Shown here piece after piece: positions 1-6,036 of a stretch of 21,436 nt of DNA; within the stretch, counting starts at the first letter, position 1; every line of letters begins with the position of its first letter. Source of the stretch: Casp-actino8 sp964513215 (GTDB taxonomy: Bacteria > Actinomycetota > Acidimicrobiia > Acidimicrobiales > Ilumatobacteraceae); NCBI GenBank assembly GCA_964513215.1, contig CAZELU010000033.1, positions 1 to 21,436 on the forward strand. Direction: 5' to 3'. The notes under the pieces were generated by a model. The model did no database searches, was not told the origin of the DNA, and was given only the letters and a program-made list of their open reading frames with translations. A program made the position numbers and the translations under genes.

Positions 1-54
1 ACCCCTGACCTCTTCCATGCCATGGAAGCGCTCTGCCAACTGAGCTACAGCCCC
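1..54 (-). tRNA. tRNA-Ala(GGC), 3' part cut by the window edge
   Basis: Read on the minus strand, the gene begins GGGGCTGTAGCTCAG at 54. The D arm is followed by an anticodon stem CTTCC/GGAAG around the loop ATGGCAT, which gives anticodon GGC (alanine). The variable loop is visible and the T arm begins, but the rest of the T arm and the acceptor 3' strand lie beyond position 1. A promoter with good spacing lies directly upstream at 70-98. Confidence 0.93.
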
Positions 55-69
55 GAATGGGACGGCTGA

Positions 70-98
70 ACGATACCAACGGGGCCCGACGACCCCAA
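70..98 (-). promoter_or_regulatory. Promoter of tRNA-Ala
   Basis: On the minus strand, TTGGGG (98-93) and TATCGT (75-70) are separated by exactly 17 nt, matching a sigma-70 layout with a TANNNT -10. The predicted start near 63 leaves a short 5' leader before the mature tRNA end at 54. It occupies the gap after the stop of the 97-residue gene, so the tRNA need not depend on the nadD operon. Confidence 0.55.
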
Positions 99-112
99 AC
101 CCCGAGCCCGAG

Positions 113-406
113 TTACGCAGGCCTCGCGTGCCGGGTCCGCTCACCGCACCCGCACACGAGCACGATCGACGAATTGGGCGGTTCGGGCGGGGGCGGCAAC
201 GGGTCGTACACGCCCTTGTCGCGCCACTCGTCGGCGCGACGACTCGCCACCTCCAGATCCGACCACACATCCGACGACGCCGCATCCACGACCGAGTCGG
301 CGACGTCTTCCACGCGAACATCGGTGCGCTTGGCGACGAGCCGCCACGACGAATCGGAAACGTCAGCGGTCCAGGTTCCGCAACGCGGACAGGTCAGTCG
401 CGCCAT
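113..406 (-). CDS. Small CxxC/CxC protein, possible zinc-ribbon, function unknown
   Basis: Predicted protein of 97 residues. I do not recognise a named family. Near the N-terminus there is Cys6-Pro-Arg-Cys9, and near the C-terminus Cys85-Gly-Cys87, so one metal (probably zinc) could be bound by the two ends. The middle is charged and holds a proline run followed by Glu-Pro-Pro. The ATG at 406 lies inside the last codons of rsfS (13-bp overlap). An in-frame start further upstream at 511 would only extend the protein through shadow sequence of rsfS. As the last gene of the nadD / LCP-like / rsfS operon it is probably translated by coupling. It may be lineage-specific. Coding status is supported by the overlap, the cysteine pairs and the stop just before the tRNA-Ala promoter, but the function is open. 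Confidence 0.7.
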   Translation of the reverse strand: MARLTCPRCGTWTADVSDSSWRLVAKRTDVRVEDVADSVVDAASSDVWSDLEVASRRADEWRDKGVYDPLPPPPEPPNSSIVLVCGCGERTRHARPA

Positions 407-756
407 TCGATGCGCGGCGCGTCTTTGTACAGACGCTCGATCTCGTAGAAGTCGCGCGTCTCCTGCAAGAACACGTGCACGATCACGTCGCCGTAATCGA
501 CGAGGATCCACTGCTGCTCGCGATGACCTTCCACGCGAATGGGTGACCGGCCGGTCGCCTCGCGAACCTTCTCTTCGATGTCATCGGCAATCGCGCGCAC
601 GAGCCGGCGATTGGGCGCTCCGGTGATCACGAACAATTCGGTGATGGCCAGCACATGACCCACCGAGACGACCATGGTGTTGGTGCCCTGTTTGTCGTCG
701 GCGGCCCGGGCGGCCACGCAGGCCAGTTCGATCGATTCAGTGGGCGCGGTCGTCAT
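394..756 (-). CDS. rsfS: Ribosomal silencing factor RsfS (Iojap/YbeB family)
   Basis: Predicted protein of 120 residues, the normal length for the RsfS/Iojap family. Members bind ribosomal protein uL14 on the large subunit and block subunit joining, lowering translation in stationary phase or starvation. Recognisable family stretches are the N-terminal AARAADDKQG, then VLAITELFVITGAPNRR, and the C-terminal half with WILVDYGDVIVHVFLQE followed by FYEIERLY. The ATG at 756 overlaps the TGA of the preceding LCP-like gene by one base (TGATG), which favours translational coupling. The gene sits after nadD and an LCP-family gene, the order usual in actinobacteria. Identification is firm from the sequence; the physiological role is from the family. 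Confidence 0.95.
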   Translation of the reverse strand: MTTAPTESIELACVAARAADDKQGTNTMVVSVGHVLAITELFVITGAPNRRLVRAIADDIEEKVREATGRSPIRVEGHREQQWILVDYGDVIVHVFLQETRDFYEIERLYKDAPRIEWRD

Positions 757-2036
757 CAGTCCGCCACCGTATCGGCGACGGTGGCATCAGTGGCCTGATC
801 GGTCGTGCTCGACATCGCTGACGCGGCTTGATCTTCGATCGACGTACCCGCGGTCGCCTTCAAGAACGCGACGAACGACTCGCCCAGGGTCACCTGCAGA
901 TCGATTCCGGCCACACGCTCGGTAGCCCTTTCCCACGTGACCTCGTCGAGAAGAATCGTGAGCGGCTCAGCCATGCCCCGGTCCATTTCATCGGAGTACG
1001 AGATGGTCGTCACTGCCGGCGGAGGATCGTTCGTGGTTCTCACCAACATCACATTGGCGCCCATGTAGATGAGTCGGAAGACGGCCTGACGTGTCACCTC
1101 GGCGTCGGCGAACGGGCTGTCGACCTGCAGGCTCAAGGTGGGGAACACGGCCACCATCGCGCTCGGGGCGACACTCGCCAGCACCATGATCACTTCGCCG
1201 AAGTCGAAGCCGTACAGATCGAGACCGTCTGGATTGCGTTCGGTGTCGGTGATGAGTTGGTAACCGATCTGCCACACGCGCACCGGACCGGCGAAGAGGG
1301 CCGACATGAACGACGCCATGTCGGCCGGAACCTGCGCGCCCACGTCCTGAATCACCGTGGCCGGCACGGTGCCGATCTTTCCGGCACCCACTGTCTTCGC
1401 GATGGCCTCCCACGTGGTTCGCACGTCGGGGAGTCGCGCGTTCTCCGGTCGCTCGGGGTCGCGGGCCGCCAGCACGGCTGCTGCTTGCAGCGGTGTGAAG
1501 GTGTTCGGGCCGGCTTTGCCGACGATCCGCATCTCGCCGTCGTCGTAGTCGAGCACGTCGGTTCCGTACGTCACGTCGATGGTTCCCGCTCGAGCGATCA
1601 GATCACCCGTCCCCCGCTCCGGCTCGACCGCGATGAGGTCGATCTGCGTGTTGGTCTGACTCTCGACGGCCAACTTCAGGGCATCGATTCCGTCCGAGCC
1701 GTACACATCGGCCAAACGCTGCGGATCACCCTCGGGTCGACCGTTCATGGTCATCCCGACCGGAAGCGACAGAACCGTTCCCCCGGCTCCGTTGGGCGCC
1801 AACGTGAGAATGCTGATGGACGCGAGGTAGTTCTGCTCGTCGGTCGTGGCCAGGATCGCCGTTGGCGTGGTGGGAACGGCGATGGTGGGCAGCGACACCA
1901 CCGCTTCGGCCGCGCGCGAGTCGCGCACCGCGCGCCACGCGATCACACCGGACACGGGCAACAACGCCAGCACCAACACACCTGACACGAACGCCACGAT
2001 GGTTCGCTGACGGCGCTGTGACTTGAGATAGCTCAT
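756..2036 (-). CDS. LytR-CpsA-Psr (LCP)-like membrane-anchored protein, divergent
   Basis: Predicted protein of 426 residues: a basic cytoplasmic start, one membrane segment at about 13-34, then an extracytoplasmic part. LCP enzymes move glycopolymers from lipid carriers to peptidoglycan. The LCP pattern is visible: SISILTLAP and TVLSLPVGM (about 73-95), then QRLADVYGSDGIDALKLAVE and QIDLIAVEP (about 106-139). The usual Arg-Asp of the 'SIPRD' motif is Val-Gly here, and the later 'RxR' region reads AARDPERP, so ligand contacts look altered. The C-terminal 200 residues include a stretch that may be a degenerate LytR_C domain. Its ATG overlaps the nadD stop (ATGA), and its stop overlaps the rsfS start. 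The genomic position is classic for an actinobacterial LCP gene. It could be a non-catalytic relative. Confidence 0.75.
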   Translation of the reverse strand: MSYLKSQRRQRTIVAFVSGVLVLALLPVSGVIAWRAVRDSRAAEAVVSLPTIAVPTTPTAILATTDEQNYLASISILTLAPNGAGGTVLSLPVGMTMNGRPEGDPQRLADVYGSDGIDALKLAVESQTNTQIDLIAVEPERGTGDLIARAGTIDVTYGTDVLDYDDGEMRIVGKAGPNTFTPLQAAAVLAARDPERPENARLPDVRTTWEAIAKTVGAGKIGTVPATVIQDVGAQVPADMASFMSALFAGPVRVWQIGYQLITDTERNPDGLDLYGFDFGEVIMVLASVAPSAMVAVFPTLSLQVDSPFADAEVTRQAVFRLIYMGANVMLVRTTNDPPPAVTTISYSDEMDRGMAEPLTILLDEVTWERATERVAGIDLQVTLGESFVAFLKATAGTSIEDQAASAMSSTTDQATDATVADTVAD

Positions 2037-2641
2037 CGCGTGCTTTCCGAGGTGTACAGACCGCGTTCGCGAATGACCGCGAGTACCGAGTCGGTCACGA
2101 GATAGTCGAGCGGTCGACCGTCATGGAACCGAGCGCGCAGATCAGTGCTCGACACTTCGAGCCTCGGCACCTCCACGCGCAACCAATCGATGCCTGAAGG
2201 CAACTCGACCGGTGCACCGGGACGATCGACAACAACAATGCGACTCAACGTCACCACGTCGGCGAATCGCTCCCACGTTTCGAGACCAGCGGCCGCGTCG
2301 TCACCCACGATCGTGAAGAACTCGGCGTCGGGGTTCGTGCTCTTCAATGCGGTGAGCGTGTCGGCGGTGAAACTGGGGCCTCCGTGTTCGATCTCCCACG
2401 TTCCCACTTCCAGACCCGGAACTCCGCGCACCGCCGCGGTGACCATCGCCAGCCGATCGACGGCCGGTGTGATGCTGCGCAGGCCTTCTTTCTGCCAGGG
2501 CACGTTGGCCACCATCAAGATGACGCGGTCGAGGCCCAGGGCGTGGCGCACGTTGACGGCCGTGACCAGATGCCCCACGTGGGGAGGGTCGAAGGTGCCC
2601 CCGAAGAGGCCGATCCGGGGATTTGGCGCGCGGCCCGACAC
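2033..2641 (-). CDS. nadD: Nicotinate-nucleotide adenylyltransferase NadD
   Basis: Predicted protein of 202 residues, standard for NadD, which joins nicotinate mononucleotide to ATP to make deamido-NAD in the cytoplasm. The nucleotidyltransferase signature GGTFDPPHVGH is at about 14-24 (HxGH: His21, His24), and the second signature VSSTDLR lies near the C-terminus. I chose the GTG at 2641. It leaves a short MSGRAPNPRIG lead-in before the Rossmann core, and the box TAGACT lies 8 nt upstream, fitting a leaderless or nearly leaderless start. The reading frame stays open far upstream (to 3565), but that part is antisense to the sigma gene and has no NadD-like sequence. It is the first gene of the four-gene operon ending at 113. 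Confidence 0.95.
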   Translation of the reverse strand: MSGRAPNPRIGLFGGTFDPPHVGHLVTAVNVRHALGLDRVILMVANVPWQKEGLRSITPAVDRLAMVTAAVRGVPGLEVGTWEIEHGGPSFTADTLTALKSTNPDAEFFTIVGDDAAAGLETWERFADVVTLSRIVVVDRPGAPVELPSGIDWLRVEVPRLEVSSTDLRARFHDGRPLDYLVTDSVLAVIRERGLYTSESTR

Positions 2642-2649
2642 GTCTGCGG

Positions 2650-2655
2650 AGTCTA
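2650..2655 (-). promoter_or_regulatory. -10 box (TAGACT) of the nadD operon
   Basis: On the minus strand TAGACT ends 8 nt before the GTG start of nadD. No Shine-Dalgarno precedes that GTG. The spacing matches the other TANNNT boxes in this window that support leaderless starts. No clear -35 is visible. Confidence 0.5.
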
Positions 2656-2786
2656 CGGCCGGGCATTTCCCCTGTTCAGGCCGGGTGGCGACGAATTGCT
2701 CAAGTTCACGTGACGACCGACCGATAACTCTGGCGTCCCTGCCCGCCCGTTCGACCCCGAACCGATTACGACACCCCAAAGAACTC

Positions 2787-2795
2787 TGATAACTT
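2787..2795 (+). promoter_or_regulatory. Possible extended -10 promoter of the 2963 sigma gene
   Basis: TGA followed by TAACTT fits an extended -10 (TGn plus TANNNT). Transcription would start near 2802, at the GGGTCCC hairpin, and give a leader of about 160 nt that includes the inverted repeats at 2868-2932. The upstream TTACGA (2766-2771) is a poor -35. This is a weak call. Confidence 0.3.
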
Positions 2796-2867
2796 ACGGG
2801 TCCCCTTTCGGGACCCCCCAGTTCCGATCCCGAGTTCTTGACCCCCACATACCAAGAGCTCTCGTTC

Positions 2868-2932
2868 GTTGTTGTCCACGGACCGGTCACTGTCGTGCCG
2901 GTGTCCGATGTCACCGGCGGACACGGAACAAC
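2868..2932 (+). promoter_or_regulatory. Structured 5' leader with competing hairpins before the sigma gene
   Basis: Three local stems can be drawn. Stem A is ACCGGtCAC (2882-2890) with GTGCCGGT (2895-2902), loop TGTC, one bulged T. Stem B is GCCGGTG (2897-2903) with CACCGGC (2912-2918). Stem C is GTGTCCG (2901-2907) with CGGACAC (2918-2924). A and a slightly trimmed C can coexist, but B excludes both. An outer stem GTTGTT(gt)CC (2868-2877) with GGAACAAC (2925-2932) could enclose the whole. The structure lies 31 nt before the ATG. A regulatory role is inference. Confidence 0.4.
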
Positions 2933-2962
2933 AGACGAAGACGAACAGTTGAGAAGAACATC

Positions 2963-3790
2963 ATGAACGACTCCATCGGCATCTACCTGAATGACATCGG
3001 CAAGGTTCCCTTGCTCACCGCTGAAGACGAGCGCGTGCTGTCGCGTGCGATCGAAAAGGGCCGCGAAGCAGCCGCCAAGAAGGCTGCTGGCGAGAAGAGC
3101 CCGGCCATCAATCGCGACATCCGCGAAGCGGCCAAGGCCAAGGACCGGTTCATCCGCGCCAACTTGCGTCTCGTCGTCTCGATCGCCCGTCGCTATCCCC
3201 TGCCGCAGGGCATGGATCTTCTCGACCTCATCCAGGAAGGCAACCTCGGTCTCGAGCACGCCGTCGACAAGTTCGACTGGCGTCGTGGCTTCAAGTTCTC
3301 CACCTACGCCACGTTCTGGATTCGCCAGGCCATCGGTCGTGCGCTCGACCAGAAGGCCAGCCTCATTCGTATCCCCGGCGATCGTTCGGCCAGCCTGCGC
3401 GCCGCGTTGCGTCAGGCCAGTGGTGATGGCGAGACCCTCGACATGGCCAACGCCGAACTGCATCGCCTCACCACACCGGTGTCGCTCGACAAGACCATCG
3501 GCGACGATGGTGACGCGACACTCGGCGACTTGATGGCCAATGGCGATCCCACGCCCGAAGATCACATCATCGCGCAGGGCGAGACCGAGCAGCTCACCAA
3601 GTTGCTCGACACTCTCGATGCTCGCGCCCGCTACGCCGTCGAGGCCCGCTTCGGTCTCATCGACGGCGAGCGCAAGAGCTTCCGCGAAGTCGGCGAAAAG
3701 CTCGGTGTCACCGCCGAAGCCGCTCGTCGTCTCGTGTCACGAGCCGTGGCTGGTTTGAAGGAAGAGGCCGACGGCATCTTTGCTGCCTGA
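2963..3790 (+). CDS. Sigma-70 family RNA polymerase sigma factor, short region 3
   Basis: Predicted protein of 275 residues that directs RNA polymerase to promoters. Region 1.2 is visible at the start (IYLNDIGKVPLLTAEDE). Region 2 is strong (RANLRLVVSIARRY, LLDLIQEGNLGLEHAV, GFKFSTYATFWIRQAIGRAL). The segment from RIP to the PVSLDKTIGDDGD linker is about 40 residues, against about 57 in the second sigma factor of this window, so region 3 is shortened. In the region 4 recognition helix the usual TRERVRQIE is replaced by TAEAARRLV, losing two arginines that commonly contact the -35 element. The ATG at 2963 has only a weak GAGAAG upstream and a structured leader. It is monocistronic, ending at the 3822-3853 terminator. 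It is probably an alternative group 2/3-type factor; the regulon is unknown. Confidence 0.88.
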   Translation: MNDSIGIYLNDIGKVPLLTAEDERVLSRAIEKGREAAAKKAAGEKSPAINRDIREAAKAKDRFIRANLRLVVSIARRYPLPQGMDLLDLIQEGNLGLEHAVDKFDWRRGFKFSTYATFWIRQAIGRALDQKASLIRIPGDRSASLRAALRQASGDGETLDMANAELHRLTTPVSLDKTIGDDGDATLGDLMANGDPTPEDHIIAQGETEQLTKLLDTLDARARYAVEARFGLIDGERKSFREVGEKLGVTAEAARRLVSRAVAGLKEEADGIFAA

Positions 3791-3821
3791 TGCTCGGTCT
3801 TCTCTGAAGACAGCCAACTAA

Positions 3822-3853
3822 AACGACCCGGCGCCTTTCGGTGCCGGGTCGTT
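3822..3853 (+). terminator. Strong intrinsic terminator after the sigma gene
   Basis: A 14-bp stem, AACGACCCGGCGCC (3822-3835) with GGTGCCGGGTCGTT (3840-3853), closes on the loop TTTC with a single G.T wobble. It is followed by a modest T-rich AGTCTTTG. Its last base is also the first base of the -10 box proposed for the next gene. Confidence 0.85.
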
Positions 3854-3858
3854 AGTCT
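3853..3858 (+). promoter_or_regulatory. -10 box (TAGTCT) for a leaderless DAHP synthase mRNA
   Basis: TAGTCT ends 7 nt before the ATG at 3866. There is no Shine-Dalgarno, and only 12 nt separate the terminator from the ATG. The box overlaps the terminator by one base, so terminator and promoter are fused. No -35 match is seen, since that region is the terminator stem. Confidence 0.55.
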
Positions 3859-3865
3859 TTGTGGC

Positions 3866-5221
3866 ATGCCTACCGGGTGGTCTCCGACGTCATGGCGTGC
3901 GTTTCCCGCCGTGCAGCAGCCCGAGTGGCCCGATGAGGGCGATCTCGAGCGAGCGCTGAAGCAGATCGCCTCCTATCCCCCGCTGGTGTTCGCTGGGGAG
4001 GCTCGTTCGCTGCAGTCGGCCCTGGCCCAGGTGTCGGCCGGCAATGCGTTCTTGTTGCAGGCTGGCGACTGTGCCGAAAGTTTCGACGACTTCTCGGCCA
4101 ACAACATTCGCGAGAAGTTACGGGTCATCCTCCAGATGGCCGTGGTCCTCACCTACAGCCTCGGTGTCCCGACGGTGAAGGTGGGTCGCATCGCTGGTCA
4201 GTTCGCCAAGCCCCGCAGCAGTCCCACCGAGAAGGTCGGCGATCTCGAACTGCCGAGTTTCCGCGGGCACATCGTGAACGACCCCACGCCCACGCCGGCC
4301 GCGCGCATTCCCGATGCCGAGCGACTCGTGCAGGCGTACCACCAGTCGGCTTCCACGCTGAACCTGGTTCGAGCGTTCACCAAGGGCGGTTTCGCCGATC
4401 TGTCGCGCGTGCATGCCTGGACGCAGGAGTTCGTGGGCACGAGCCCCGAAGGACAGCGGTACGAGCAGCTGGCAACGGAAATCGATCGTGCGCTGCGATT
4501 CATGCGGGCCTGCGGTGTCGACACCGAGAACACGTCATCGCTCCACGAGGTCGACGTCTACACGAGCCACGAGGCGCTACTGCTCGGCTACGAGGAAGCG
4601 CTCACGCGCCAGGACTCGCTCACTGGCGGTTGGTACGACTGCTCGGCTCACATGCTCTGGATCGGCGAGCGCACGCGTCAACTCGACGGTGCCCACATCG
4701 AATTCCTGCGCGGTGTCGGCAACCCGATCGGCTGCAAGATCGGTGCCAGCACGTCGGTCGACTTCGTCCTCGAGCTGTGTCAGGTGCTCAATCCGGCGCG
4801 GGTGCCCGGACGTCTCACGCTCATCAGCCGCATGGGCGCCGACAAGGTCGAGTCGGCGCTGCGCCCGCTGCTGCGCGCGGTCACCGATGCCGGACATCCA
4901 GTGGTGTGGGCCTGCGATCCGATGCACGCCAACACGTTCACGTCGTCGTCCGGATTGAAGACACGCCACTTCGACGACATCATCCGCGAGATCTCCGGCT
5001 TCGTGAACGCGCACCGCGCGGAAGGCACCTGGCCCGGCGGCATCCACGTCGAACTCACCGGCGACAACGTGACCGAATGTCTCGGCGGCGCCGACGATCT
5101 CACGGTCGAAGATCTCGACCATCGCTACCAGACGGTGTGCGATCCGCGACTCAACGCCCGCCAAGGCCTCGACTTGGCATTCGGCGTGGCCGAGCTCATT
5201 CGCTCGTCGGGCTTTGCCTGA
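3866..5221 (+). CDS. aroG: Class II 3-deoxy-7-phosphoheptulonate (DAHP) synthase
   Basis: Predicted protein of 451 residues catalysing condensation of phosphoenolpyruvate and erythrose 4-phosphate, the first step of the shikimate pathway. Class II signatures run the whole length: LLQAGDCAESFDDFS (metal-ligand Cys69), VGRIAGQFAKPRSSPTE, SFRGHIVNDPTP, HEALLLGYEEA, MLWIGERTRQLDGAH, LISRMGADKVES, CDPMHANT, GGIHVELTGDNVTECLGG and CDPRLNARQ. The His, Glu and Asp of the last three motifs match the other metal ligands of the family. It resembles the mycobacterial enzyme but starts roughly 18 residues later. In that enzyme the N-terminal tail takes part in subunit contacts linked to feedback control. 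The start is set by a -10 box 7 nt upstream. The serine hydrolase gene overlaps its stop. A specialised-metabolite role is possible, but primary metabolism is the simpler reading. Confidence 0.95.
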   Translation: MPTGWSPTSWRAFPAVQQPEWPDEGDLERALKQIASYPPLVFAGEARSLQSALAQVSAGNAFLLQAGDCAESFDDFSANNIREKLRVILQMAVVLTYSLGVPTVKVGRIAGQFAKPRSSPTEKVGDLELPSFRGHIVNDPTPTPAARIPDAERLVQAYHQSASTLNLVRAFTKGGFADLSRVHAWTQEFVGTSPEGQRYEQLATEIDRALRFMRACGVDTENTSSLHEVDVYTSHEALLLGYEEALTRQDSLTGGWYDCSAHMLWIGERTRQLDGAHIEFLRGVGNPIGCKIGASTSVDFVLELCQVLNPARVPGRLTLISRMGADKVESALRPLLRAVTDAGHPVVWACDPMHANTFTSSSGLKTRHFDDIIREISGFVNAHRAEGTWPGGIHVELTGDNVTECLGGADDLTVEDLDHRYQTVCDPRLNARQGLDLAFGVAELIRSSGFA

Positions 5222-6035
5222 TCGTCTTCTCGACGTCGTCAGCACCTGGCCCGTCCCGCACGCTTCGGCCGCTGTGCTGCGCAACGGGTCGGTCGTCGCG
5301 CGTCGCGGTGACCCGTCTCTCTCGTATCGCTTGGCTTCGCTGTCGAAGATGATCACCGCCTGGGCCACTCTCATCGCCTGCGAGGAAGGTGTGGTGTCTC
5401 TCGACGATGAAGTGGGCCCAGCCACGTTGCGTCATCTCCTCGCGCACGCCGCCGGATTCGGGTTCGACGGTGACACACCGATCATGGGTCCGGGCAAGCG
5501 TCGTATCTACTCGAACACCGGCATCGAGACCGCCGCTGCGCACGTGGCCGAACAGGCCGACATGCCCTTCGATCGGTACCTGCACGAAGCTGTGTTCGAA
5601 CCGCTGGGCATGACGTCGTCGGCACTTCGTGGTTCGGCAGCGTTCGCGGTGTGGAGCACTCTCGACGACACCTGTCGCTTCGTCGCGGAACTCATGCGAC
5701 CCACATTGGTGTCGACCGACTCCGCTCGCGAGGCCATCACCGTTCAGTTCCCCGATCTCGGAGGCGTCGTGCCCGGCCTGGGTTCGTTCAAACCGTGTCC
5801 GTGGGGCCTCGGTATCGAGATCCGCGGCGACAAGTGGCCGCACTGGACGGGCTCACGCAACTCTCCGCGCACCTTCGGTCACTTCGGAGGCAGCGGGACC
5901 ATGGCCTGGGTCGATCCCGAGATCGATGTTGCACTCGTGGCGCTCACCGATCGCGATTTCGATCAATGGCCGGCCGAGGCGCTAGCGGCGTGGTCGAGTC
6001 TGAGCGATGCCGTGGTCGACTGGGCGAGGTCGTGA
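5214..6035 (+). CDS. Serine hydrolase of the beta-lactamase / class C PBP-like family
   Basis: Predicted protein of 273 residues with the three motifs of the serine beta-lactamase-like fold: Ser42-Leu-Ser-Lys45 (nucleophile and base), Tyr100-Ser-Asn102, and His223-Phe-Gly225 in GHFGGSG in place of KTG. Family members include esterases, D-aminopeptidases and peptidoglycan-related peptidases, so the substrate cannot be named. I see no signal peptide, so it is probably cytoplasmic. The start is taken as the TTG at 5214, which overlaps the DAHP synthase stop by 8 bp. The next possible start (GTG within VLRNG) would remove about 20 N-terminal residues. The MFS gene begins 1 bp after its stop, so the three genes form one operon. 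At 273 residues it is compact compared with the typical 350-400. Confidence 0.85.
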   Translation: MPDRLLDVVSTWPVPHASAAVLRNGSVVARRGDPSLSYRLASLSKMITAWATLIACEEGVVSLDDEVGPATLRHLLAHAAGFGFDGDTPIMGPGKRRIYSNTGIETAAAHVAEQADMPFDRYLHEAVFEPLGMTSSALRGSAAFAVWSTLDDTCRFVAELMRPTLVSTDSAREAITVQFPDLGGVVPGLGSFKPCPWGLGIEIRGDKWPHWTGSRNSPRTFGHFGGSGTMAWVDPEIDVALVALTDRDFDQWPAEALAAWSSLSDAVVDWARS

Positions 6036-6036
6036 G

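Larger units (their letters stand above)
2642..2962. other. Divergent intergenic region between nadD and the sigma factor gene
   Basis: No convincing gene lies here. It holds the nadD -10 box (2650-2655), a direct repeat GATAACT at 2723-2729 and 2788-2794, a possible extended -10 for the sigma gene (2787-2795), a perfect 7-bp hairpin GGGTCCC/GGGACCC at 2798-2816 without a T-tract, and a complex inverted-repeat region at 2868-2932. A TTGACC at 2838-2843 looks like a -35, but nothing resembling a -10 sits at 16-18 nt downstream of it. Confidence 0.6.

Noticed and set aside
828..1985. A 385-codon open frame on the plus strand, opposite the LCP-like gene
   Set aside because: Composition is Arg/His-rich with no recognisable motif, and it mirrors a gene with clear overlaps at both ends. 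It is a high-GC shadow frame.
2838..2866. TTGACC at 2838-2843, considered as the -35 of the sigma gene promoter
   Set aside because: Nothing like a -10 appears at 16-18 nt spacing (CTCGTT region).
2642..3565. A 308-codon upstream extension of nadD
   Set aside because: It runs antisense through the sigma gene, has no NadD-like sequence, and the GTG at 2641 has a well-placed -10 box.
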